A DNA stretch of 20,453 nt, taken from Raineya sp964654605 (GTDB lineage Bacteria; Bacteroidota; Bacteroidia; Cytophagales; Thermonemataceae). Shown piece by piece: positions 5,954 through 12,803 of this stretch. Position 1 is the first letter of the stretch, and the number at the start of each line of letters is the position of its first letter. Below the pieces are notes generated by a model that was not told the DNA's origin, ran no database searches, and saw only the letters and a list, made by a program, of their open reading frames with translations. The position numbers were made by a program, and so were the translations under genes. Location: contig CAZZLW010000012.1 in assembly GCA_964654605.1 (NCBI GenBank), forward strand, positions 1 through 20,453, written 5' to 3'.

Positions 5954-8371
5954 ATGAGCTTTTACATTCAGAATACGGCTACGGGGATTAGCCTGACGAA
6001 AGAAGATATTTTAGCCGATTACCGACTTGCTTGCGAAAGCCGAGAGGCAAGTCTTATGGGACGCAAAGAAGTCTTTGCAGGAAAAGCCAAATTTGGTATT
6101 TTTGGCGATGGCAAAGAATTGCCTCAGATTGCAATGGCAAAAGCCTTCAAAGCAGGCGATTGGCGTTCGGGGTACTACCGCGACCAAACCTTTATGATGG
6201 CTATTGGCGAGCTTACTTTGGAAGCCTTTTTTGCCCAACTTTATGCCGATACGCAAATTGAAAACGAACCTGCATCGGCGGGTAGATGTATGAACTCACA
6301 CTTTGCTACTCGCTTGCTCAATGAAGATGGTTCTTGGAAAAATCTGACTGAACTCAAAATTTCATCAGCCGATATTTCCCCCACCGCAGGGCAAATGCCA
6401 CGACTTTTGGGGCTGGCTTGGGCTTCTAAATTGTATCGTCTTAATCCTGAATTGCGTGGATTTTCGCAATTTTCAAACAATGGAAATGAAATTGCTTTTG
6501 GAACTATTGGCAATGCTTCTACTTCCGAAGGAATGTTCTTTGAGGCTCTCAATGCCGCAGGAGTATTGCAAGTGCCTCTGCTGATGTCGGTTTGGGACGA
6601 TGAATACGGCATTTCTGTTTCCAAAGAATACCACACTATCAAACATAGTATTTCCGATGCTTTGGCAGGCTTTCAGCGGGAAAATCCTCAACAAAAAGGC
6701 TTTGAAATTTTCAAAGTAAAGGCTTGGGATTATCTCAAACTCATTGATGTATATCAGAGAGCCGCTAAAATCTGTCGCGAAACGCATACACCTGTACTTG
6801 TACACGTGATTGAAGTTACCCAACAACAAGGACACTCTACATCAGGCTCTCACGAACGCTACAAATCCAAAGAACGCTTGGAGTGGGAAATGAGCTTTGA
6901 TTGCAACCAAATGTTCAAGGAATGGATTTTAGAACACGGCATAGCTACTATCACGGAACTTAATCGCATTGAAGAAGAAGCAAAAGAGCGTGTAAAACAG
7001 GCTAAAACTACGGCTTGGAATAATTTTCTGAAATCTATCAAACGCTATCAGGAAGATACTGAAAAAGCATTGGATTGGGCGATAGCTCAAAATCCTGCTT
7101 ACCAAGAGTCTTTGCAGAAAGTTAAGCAAGAGCTAAAAAGTACCGTCAATCCTATCAAAAAAGATTCTATTGTTGCTCTCAAAAAAGCTATACGTATTTT
7201 GCGTAATGAGCCTGAACTTGCCAAAAAAGAATTACTCCAAACGCTCAGAAGCAAGCAAGCATTGGCTCGTGATGAATATAACTCCTTTTTGTACAGCGAA
7301 TCTGCCAAAAACGCTTTACACGTAAAAGAAATAAAGCCACTCTACGCCCCTGATGCCAAAATGGTAGATGGCAGAGAAGTTTTGCAGGCAAATTTTGAGG
7401 CAATTTTCCGAAATAATCCTTTGGTAGTAGCATTTGGCGAAGATGTTGGCAAAATTGGTGATGTAAATCAGGGTTTTGCAGGTTTGCAAGAAAAATTTGG
7501 CGAAATTCGCATTACTGATACCAGTATTCGCGAATGTACGATTCTGGGGCAAGGAATTGGTGCGGCGATGCGAGGCTTACGCCCCATTGCCGAAATTCAG
7601 TATCTGGATTATTTGCTTTACGCTATTCAGATTATGTCTGACGATTTGGCTTGCTTGCAATATCGTACCAAAGGCGGACAAAAAGCCCCTGTTATTATAC
7701 GCACACGTGGGCATCGTTTGGAAGGCATTTGGCATTCAGGTTCGCCTATTGGAATGATTCTGCACGCCATTCGGGGCATTCGGGTACTTGTGCCTCGTAA
7801 TATGACTATTGCGGCGGGTTTTTACAATACAATGCTTCAAACTGATGAACCTGCTCTCATTATTGAGTGTCTGAATGGCTATCGTTTGAAAGAAAAAATG
7901 CCACTTAATTTGGGCGAATTTACTATCCCTTTGGGAGTGCCTGAAATCTTACGTGAGGGTACTGATGTTACGCTGGTTACGTATGGCTCAATGTGCCGAA
8001 TAGCAATGGACGCCGCCACACAACTCGCCGAAGTGGGTATAAGTGTAGAAGTGATTGATGTGCAAACACTTTTGCCTTTTGATATACACCATAGTATTTT
8101 GCAGTCTGTCAAGAAAACGAATAGAGTTGTATTTGCTGATGAAGATGTAGAAGGAGGGGCTTCGGCATTTATGATGCAACAGGTTTTAGAGGTACAAGGA
8201 GCATATCGCTATCTGGATTCTGCCCCTATAACCATTCACGCACAAGACCATCGCCCTGCCTATGCTTCCGATGGCGACTATTTCTCTAAACCCAACGCCG
8301 AAGACATCTTTGATAAAATCTATGCAATGATGAGTGAGGCTAATCCACAAAAGTTTCCTGCATTGTACTAG
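5954..8371 (+). CDS. 2-oxoacid (branched-chain) dehydrogenase E1, fused alpha and beta subunits
   Basis: An 805-residue single-chain thiamine-diphosphate E1 that decarboxylates branched-chain 2-oxoacids and passes the acyl group to the lipoyl E2. Residues 1 to about 340 are the alpha part: the ThDP segment starts at GNAST (186-190) and ends at SVWDDEYGIS (212-221), and the substrate/phosphorylation-loop segment is GHSTSGSHERYKS (293-305). A helical linker follows to about 450. The beta part runs from about 455 to the end: FGEDVG has the catalytic Glu at 496, followed by TDTSIRE and GHRLEGIWHSGSP. The usual GDG..NN pair is changed to GNA..DD, a reciprocal swap. The start is ATG 5954; an upstream in-frame ATG at 5903 adds 17 residues but sits in the promoter. 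Substrate preference (branched-chain rather than pyruvate) is inferred from the neighbouring carboxylase and the family. E2 and E3 are not in the window. Confidence 0.85.
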   Translation: MSFYIQNTATGISLTKEDILADYRLACESREASLMGRKEVFAGKAKFGIFGDGKELPQIAMAKAFKAGDWRSGYYRDQTFMMAIGELTLEAFFAQLYADTQIENEPASAGRCMNSHFATRLLNEDGSWKNLTELKISSADISPTAGQMPRLLGLAWASKLYRLNPELRGFSQFSNNGNEIAFGTIGNASTSEGMFFEALNAAGVLQVPLLMSVWDDEYGISVSKEYHTIKHSISDALAGFQRENPQQKGFEIFKVKAWDYLKLIDVYQRAAKICRETHTPVLVHVIEVTQQQGHSTSGSHERYKSKERLEWEMSFDCNQMFKEWILEHGIATITELNRIEEEAKERVKQAKTTAWNNFLKSIKRYQEDTEKALDWAIAQNPAYQESLQKVKQELKSTVNPIKKDSIVALKKAIRILRNEPELAKKELLQTLRSKQALARDEYNSFLYSESAKNALHVKEIKPLYAPDAKMVDGREVLQANFEAIFRNNPLVVAFGEDVGKIGDVNQGFAGLQEKFGEIRITDTSIRECTILGQGIGAAMRGLRPIAEIQYLDYLLYAIQIMSDDLACLQYRTKGGQKAPVIIRTRGHRLEGIWHSGSPIGMILHAIRGIRVLVPRNMTIAAGFYNTMLQTDEPALIIECLNGYRLKEKMPLNLGEFTIPLGVPEILREGTDVTLVTYGSMCRIAMDAATQLAEVGISVEVIDVQTLLPFDIHHSILQSVKKTNRVVFADEDVEGGASAFMMQQVLEVQGAYRYLDSAPITIHAQDHRPAYASDGDYFSKPNAEDIFDKIYAMMSEANPQKFPALY

Positions 8372-8403
8372 TAAGATTTTCTCTTAAAGTTTTAAGTTAT
8401 CAA

Positions 8404-8436
8404 AGTGGCAATATCACTAATAGTGATATTGCCACT
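8404..8436. repeat. Perfect 16-bp inverted repeat (33-nt palindrome) after the E1 gene
   Basis: AGTGGCAATATCACTA (8404-8419), one base, then its exact reverse complement (8421-8436). It begins 32 nt after the E1 stop and ends 76 nt before the TPR lipoprotein start. As RNA it would form a strong hairpin, but no T-run follows on either strand, so it is not a standard intrinsic terminator. Its right arm shares TTGCCACTC with the E1 promoter (5930-5938), which suggests an operator or an mRNA-stabilising 3' hairpin. Confidence 0.75.
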
Positions 8437-8471
8437 CATAAATTGGGCAACACTTCAAATTTTAATTTTTT

Positions 8472-8490
8472 CTTTGAAACTACTTCAAAG
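8472..8490. repeat. Short inverted repeat upstream of the TPR lipoprotein
   Basis: CTTTGAA (8472-8478), a 5-nt spacer, and TTCAAAG (8484-8490), ending 22 nt before the ATG at 8513. It could be a regulator site or a leader hairpin. No convincing TAnnTTTG box was found in this intergenic region, so the promoter of the lipoprotein gene remains unplaced. Confidence 0.35.
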
Positions 8491-8512
8491 CAATTTTAGT
8501 GGAGTACGATAA

Positions 8513-9607
8513 ATGGATATTTTGCGAAAATCTATTTTTAGCTGTTTAGTTACTTTGATGTTTTGGGCTTGCCAAGAGCAGAAAGCCCGTTTTGCGGTGC
8601 GAGAAAATGCTCAAATAGATGCATTTTTTTCGTTGGCTTCTTTGCAAACGCTCCAAAAGGCTTGGGAAAATGACCCTGAAAGTGATGTAACGGCTTATCA
8701 GCTTGCTTTGTGGTATTTTCATCAGAAAGAGTATAGCAAAGCCAAAGATTTTACCCAAAAAGCTCTTGAACTTGTAGAAAAAGCAGAATACTATTTGCTA
8801 AAAGCTCAATGCGAAAATGGCTTGAAAAACTTTACAGAGACAAGAAAAAATCTGCAACAAGCCCTGAAAATTGGAAAAAATGACTTTCTGACTTTATTTT
8901 TTGCCTTTCATTTTGCCGTAGAGCAAAGCGAGTGGCAAGAAGCAGAAAAATATTTGCAAAAACTTGAAAAAAATTATCCCGAAGCCCCTCAACTTACTTT
9001 TGCCAAAGGAAAACTCGCTTTTTTGAAAAATGATACTTTGCAAGCCTATCATTTTTTGCAAAAAGCCATTGAGCAAAACCCTACTAATACAGAAGGTTAC
9101 AAACTGCTGAGCCACTTATATAACCAGCAAAACCAGCCTACAAGGGCTTTGGAATGGGCAAATAAAGGCTTGAAAATAAGAAATTTATACGATAGTTTGC
9201 TTTTAGAAAAAGCCCTTGCTCTGCAAAAACTTAAAGAAAAAGATAGTGCCGCCAAATATTTTCTGAAAGCCTATCAGCAAAACAATCGCTTGTATCAGGC
9301 TTCTTTTTTCTTGGGTGAGCAGGCTCTCAAAGCAGAAAAATATCAAGAAGCACTCAATTTCTTGGAAAATGCTTATCGGTATGCACCCGCTTTGCCGAAA
9401 ATCAATTATTTTATGGGGCTTTGTTATGAAAAATTAGGTAAAAACGAACTTGCCTTGGAGTTTTATCAGAAGGCTACCAAGCAAGATGCCGAGGATTTAG
9501 TAGCTCGCCAAGCATTGTATTTCTTGAAAGAAAAATTGGAGCGAGAGCGAATGAAACGTCTGCAAGATTCTTTGTGGAAAGCACAGCAAGCCATAGAGCC
9601 GAATTAG
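8513..9607 (+). CDS. TPR-repeat lipoprotein
   Basis: A 364-residue protein with a lipoprotein-type signal: basic start (MDILRK), hydrophobic core and Cys20 in MFWAC, a slightly atypical lipobox. The remainder, from about residue 57 to 340, is a run of roughly eight tetratricopeptide repeats, with recurring small-residue/aromatic patterns such as YQLALWYFHQKEYSKA (58-73) and later units containing AL.Y..A. A Lys-rich charged helix ends the protein. It is probably anchored in the outer or inner membrane on the periplasmic side and acts as a protein-binding scaffold. A GGAG at 8501-8504, 8 nt before the ATG, is a fair Shine-Dalgarno site, which is notable in Bacteroidota. The globin gene converges on it from the other strand with 5 nt between the stops. 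The specific partner is unknown. Confidence 0.75.
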   Translation: MDILRKSIFSCLVTLMFWACQEQKARFAVRENAQIDAFFSLASLQTLQKAWENDPESDVTAYQLALWYFHQKEYSKAKDFTQKALELVEKAEYYLLKAQCENGLKNFTETRKNLQQALKIGKNDFLTLFFAFHFAVEQSEWQEAEKYLQKLEKNYPEAPQLTFAKGKLAFLKNDTLQAYHFLQKAIEQNPTNTEGYKLLSHLYNQQNQPTRALEWANKGLKIRNLYDSLLLEKALALQKLKEKDSAAKYFLKAYQQNNRLYQASFFLGEQALKAEKYQEALNFLENAYRYAPALPKINYFMGLCYEKLGKNELALEFYQKATKQDAEDLVARQALYFLKEKLERERMKRLQDSLWKAQQAIEPN

Positions 9608-9612
9608 GTTTA

Positions 9613-10026
9613 TCAACTTGCAAAGAGTGTGCTAACCATTACTTCTGAAATTCTTTGATATATAGCTTTCCAAGCATCTTCCAAACCGCTATTCCATTCG
9701 TTTTCGTACATACTTTTGAGCATATGCAAAAAAGCTATCCCGAAAGAAACAAAGTGTTCGGGTTTTAAGCCATAACCTGCGTGGCGTTTGGCAAGGGCTT
9801 CTAAATCGGGTTTTACGCTTTCCCAATTATCAATACTTCGGACAAGTTTTCCTATCGCCGCTACAAGCATTTGCGATTGTCGTTCCATTGAAGTATTTTT
9901 GAAAAGCTCTTTGGTTTCGGGGGCAAGCTCAAAGAGTTTGTCGTAAAGAATTTGGGCGTTGCCAAGAGTTCTTGCCAGAACTTTGGGAAATGATTGCTTA
10001 ATAATTGCAGATTGTTCGGCTGTCAT
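9613..10026 (-). CDS. Single-domain bacterial globin
   Basis: A 137-residue haem protein of the flavohaemoglobin/Vitreoscilla haemoglobin class, without the FAD and NAD reductase domains. Recognisable positions by alignment to VHb from memory: Tyr28 (B10), Phe42 (CD1), Gln52 (E7) and the proximal His82 (F8) in KRHAGYGLKPEHF (80-92). The Tyr/Gln distal pair is typical of globins that bind O2 tightly or detoxify nitric oxide. A separate reductase would be needed for NO dioxygenase turnover; none is encoded in the window. It is transcribed divergently from the PLP enzyme gene with 47 bp between the starts, and convergently with the TPR lipoprotein gene. No TAnnTTTG box was found for it. Confidence 0.85.
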   Translation of the reverse strand: MTAEQSAIIKQSFPKVLARTLGNAQILYDKLFELAPETKELFKNTSMERQSQMLVAAIGKLVRSIDNWESVKPDLEALAKRHAGYGLKPEHFVSFGIAFLHMLKSMYENEWNSGLEDAWKAIYQRISEVMVSTLFAS

Positions 10027-10073
10027 AGGACTTACATTTTCTTACAAGTTACAAGTATTTTCAAAACGAAGCT

Positions 10074-10946
10074 ATGATTTTTATCAACTCTTTACATTTT
10101 TTAGAAAAGGTAAATTTGACAGAAAAAGTAGAAACCTATGTTTTGCGTTTGGATAAAATTGATAGCTACATTTCGGGTAATAAGTGGTTCAAACTGAAAT
10201 ACAATTTACAAGAAGCAAAAAAATTAGGCTTGAATAGATTGCTGACTTTTGGAGGAGCATATTCTAATCATATTTTGGCAGTGGCTTCGGCAGGAGAGCG
10301 TTGGGGATTTGAAACCATCGGGGTTATCAGAGGCGAAAAGCCACTCAAGCTGAATGAAAGACTTCTACAAGCCGAAAAATGGGGAATGGTATTGCATTTT
10401 ATCAGTCGGCAGAGCTATCGTAATAAAAATGACGAGGATTTTATTCGCAGTTTGGAACAAAAATTTGGAAAATTTTATCTTATCCCCGAAGGCGGCTCCA
10501 ATACATTAGCAGTGCAGGGTACGGGTGAGATACTTGATTTTTTACCACAACTTTCTTTCAGTTTTGATTATGTGTTGTGTTGTGTAGGAACAGGTGGAAC
10601 GCTTGCAGGGCTTGCCAAAAGCCTTTTCGGCACAAACACCCGATTATTAGGAATCCCTGTCCTGAAAAATGCGTCCTTTTTGTATGATGAAATATACAAT
10701 TTACTTCAAGGTACTTCTTTCCAGCCTTTTGAATTGCTTTTAGACTATCATTTTGGTGGTTATGCCAAAAAAACAAGCGAACTTTTGAGTTTTTTAGAAA
10801 ATTTTGTGCAAAAGTTTCAAATTCCTACGGAGTTTGTTTATACAGGAAAGATGTTTTTTGCTTTTTTTGATTTACTGCAAAAAGGATACTTTTCTGAAAA
10901 CTGCAAGGTGCTTTTGGTGCATACAGGGGGAATTTTTGGAGAATAA
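10074..10946 (+). CDS. D-cysteine desulfhydrase / ACC deaminase-like PLP enzyme
   Basis: A 290-residue fold-type II PLP enzyme. The Schiff-base lysine is expected at Lys40 in SGNKWFKLKYN (34-44). The substrate-contact loop is FGGAYSNH (59-66), with Ser64 at the site of the ACC deaminase nucleophilic Ser. The phosphate-binding loop is VGTGGTLAGL (171-180), and EGGSN lies at 139-143. Members of this subgroup break down D-cysteine to pyruvate, sulfide and ammonia or deaminate 1-aminocyclopropane-1-carboxylate. In Bacteroidota, which mostly do not meet plant ACC, D-cysteine or a related D-amino acid is the more likely substrate, but the sequence alone does not decide. It is somewhat shorter than the usual family length (about 320-340), missing N-terminal residues. 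The gene ends at a bidirectional terminator. Confidence 0.8.
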   Translation: MIFINSLHFLEKVNLTEKVETYVLRLDKIDSYISGNKWFKLKYNLQEAKKLGLNRLLTFGGAYSNHILAVASAGERWGFETIGVIRGEKPLKLNERLLQAEKWGMVLHFISRQSYRNKNDEDFIRSLEQKFGKFYLIPEGGSNTLAVQGTGEILDFLPQLSFSFDYVLCCVGTGGTLAGLAKSLFGTNTRLLGIPVLKNASFLYDEIYNLLQGTSFQPFELLLDYHFGGYAKKTSELLSFLENFVQKFQIPTEFVYTGKMFFAFFDLLQKGYFSENCKVLLVHTGGIFGE

Positions 10947-10977
10947 AAAACCTCGCAAACACTATCTGCGAGGTTTT
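10947..10977. terminator. Bidirectional intrinsic terminator between convergent genes
   Basis: AAAACCTCGCA (10947-10957), a 9-nt loop, and TGCGAGGTTTT (10967-10977): an 11-bp perfect stem with A-rich and T-rich flanks on opposite sides. It begins directly after the PLP enzyme stop and lies 13 nt past the stop of the minus-strand gene at 10991, so it can serve both. Confidence 0.85.
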
Positions 10978-10990
10978 CAAGAAAAAACTG

Positions 10991-12577
10991 CTAATCTAAT
11001 TTTACCCTACCAAAATAAATGTACTTACCATTAGAGGTTGAGCCAAAGAAGGTAATTTTGTTGGGGGCGGGATTGAAAAATGGGAAGTTTTTATCCAAGT
11101 AAAATTTCTTTTTGTTCATTACGCCCAAAGTTGTAAAATTACTAATAGAGGCATCATTTTTAGAAATTTTGGCGATACGAGGGTAAATTTCCAATCTGCT
11201 ATCTCCCAAATCATAGCCATCTATTTCTGTGAGAATCAGATACATATTTTGTTTAGAGTCGCCTGTATCTAAAACATACTGAGGGGCACCATAGGCTTTT
11301 GACCACTTATTGTTTTCTACTGGATCTACGCCATACATAGCTTTCAAAACACCTTGCTTATCAAAATAGAGTGTGATTACATCTTGATATATTTTTTTGT
11401 TTTTGGAAACTTTGAAATTTTGTCCTGACATTACAAACTCCTCTCTATCATTCACAAAAACTACTTTTTTATCAAATTGTCCTCCTTTGAATACGGGCTT
11501 ACGTTTTTGGGCAGGAGGCGTTTTGATTTTGGCTTTCATTTCATCAAGGTTCGTGTTGGTGATGTATTCTACTTGGTTAGTTTCTTCGTTGAATTTCATT
11601 ACTTGAATAGACTTAAATTTATTGGGGTTAATGACTTGGTCGTAGTATTTGCCTTTGGCATCCACCGAAAGACCATAGAAGTAATGACTGGTGCCGTGGG
11701 TAAAGTCTTCGTCTATACGCCAAACAGAGGTAGCGGCTTTGAAAGGCACTCTAAGAATATTTTTGAAATCGCTATCAAAACGGAAAATTTCAAACTCATT
11801 GGTTTTGTCTTTGGGTGCTTTTTCTTTGCCCCAGCGGCTGGGAGCAAGTATAAAGAAAGCTCCTTCGGCAACAGGAATATCCTCATCTTCGGGATTTTGT
11901 CTATTGATTACAGCTTTGTAAATGCCCGTCATAGAATAAGGGAAATCTACGTCTTTCTTGGCTACCAAATCTAAATTGTTGTTAAATTTCATTAGAGTAA
12001 AGCGTCTTCCAGCCATATCATTTTTGGGGGTAGCAACTACAACTGCTTCACCTGTGTAATCATCTTCGTAGTAGTTGATAAGGAAATATTTATCACCTTC
12101 ATCGGTTTTGGGCTTTACTTTTTCAAGGGTTTTTACACTTTTTTCATATTCCTGATAATAGGTACTCCACGTGTAAGTTACACGCTTGCGTTTGAGTACT
12201 AAAATGTTAGAAATATTTCTTTCCACACTAATCCCTTCCTTTACAATAGGCTCTTTGTACTTTACCTTAATTTCTACATCAGATTTGCCCAAGCGTAATT
12301 TGATGCGGTTGTTCTCAATTTCTTGTTCTTCTTGGCGTTGGTCAAGTAGGTTATATTCTTTGTCGAAAGAATAAATTTCCATCTTGATACGTCTGCTATT
12401 TTGCGATGTGATAAAAACAAGGTCAATATTACCTGTTTCTGCGTCTTGATTAACGTGGTAAAGGTAGCCTCTTTTGGCACGTTTGGAAAGTTCGTGCATT
12501 TTTTCTACTTCTATGGTTTGGGCATTTGCTCCAAACAGCAAGCATACAAACGAGAGAACTGCAAAAATACGTTTCAT
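10991..12577 (-). CDS. Exported protein of unknown function
   Basis: A 528-residue protein with a Sec signal peptide: MKRIF, hydrophobic 6-16 and likely cleavage after Ala19 in GANAQT. The mature part is rich in Lys, Asp, Glu and Tyr and alternates short hydrophobic beta-strand-like segments such as YFLINYYEDD, EAVVVATPKND, FTLMKFNN and FEIFRFDSDF. This is the look of a beta-propeller or other all-beta protein that many uncharacterised Bacteroidota periplasmic proteins share. There is no C-terminal type IX sorting domain, lipobox or membrane segment, and I recognise no catalytic motif. It stands alone, convergent with the PLP enzyme and divergent from the OmpA gene. An 11-bp inverted repeat lies 10 nt upstream of its start. 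No function is assigned. Confidence 0.7.
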   Translation of the reverse strand: MKRIFAVLSFVCLLFGANAQTIEVEKMHELSKRAKRGYLYHVNQDAETGNIDLVFITSQNSRRIKMEIYSFDKEYNLLDQRQEEQEIENNRIKLRLGKSDVEIKVKYKEPIVKEGISVERNISNILVLKRKRVTYTWSTYYQEYEKSVKTLEKVKPKTDEGDKYFLINYYEDDYTGEAVVVATPKNDMAGRRFTLMKFNNNLDLVAKKDVDFPYSMTGIYKAVINRQNPEDEDIPVAEGAFFILAPSRWGKEKAPKDKTNEFEIFRFDSDFKNILRVPFKAATSVWRIDEDFTHGTSHYFYGLSVDAKGKYYDQVINPNKFKSIQVMKFNEETNQVEYITNTNLDEMKAKIKTPPAQKRKPVFKGGQFDKKVVFVNDREEFVMSGQNFKVSKNKKIYQDVITLYFDKQGVLKAMYGVDPVENNKWSKAYGAPQYVLDTGDSKQNMYLILTEIDGYDLGDSRLEIYPRIAKISKNDASISNFTTLGVMNKKKFYLDKNFPFFNPAPNKITFFGSTSNGKYIYFGRVKLD

Positions 12578-12587
12578 ATAGGTTCTG

Positions 12588-12621
12588 AATAATTTGGTTT
12601 CAGCAAAAAGACCAAATTATT
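12588..12621. repeat. 11-bp inverted repeat upstream of the exported-protein gene
   Basis: AATAATTTGGT (12588-12598) and ACCAAATTATT (12611-12621), perfect arms with a 12-nt spacer. It ends 10 bases before the minus-strand start codon at 12577-12575. It could be a leader hairpin affecting ribosome access or an operator for a dimeric regulator. There is no T-run after it in the minus direction, so it is not an attenuator of standard form. Confidence 0.5.
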
Positions 12622-12691
12622 GTGGCTTTTCCTATACCTCATTTGACGTATTTTTGCATAATGTTTTGATTATTTCTTACTTAATGAGCAG

Positions 12692-12699
12692 TAAATTTG
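12692..12699 (+). promoter_or_regulatory. Possible -7 box for the OmpA/TSP3 gene
   Basis: TAAATTTG matches TAnnTTTG. An upstream TTTG (12665-12668) is 23 nt away, slightly beyond the usual 19-21. The leader to the ATG at 12804 would be about 100 nt, AT-rich and without obvious structure. No stronger candidate was seen in 12622-12803. Confidence 0.35.
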
Positions 12700-12803
12700 C
12701 ATTTTGAAGCAAAATTTAGCATAAAAATCATTTTTTTGTAGGTAGTACGAAATTTTTTTTTAATATTGCGAAAATATTTTGCAAACGTAAAAATCATATC
12801 CTT

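Noticed and set aside
8404..8436. Intrinsic terminator for the E1 gene
   Set aside because: The hairpin is strong but lacks a T-run on either strand; kept as a repeat of open function instead.
10110..10117. TAAATTTG as a promoter for the PLP enzyme
   Set aside because: It lies inside the coding region after the ATG at 10074, and no later Met precedes the PLP lysine. There is no TTG at -33.
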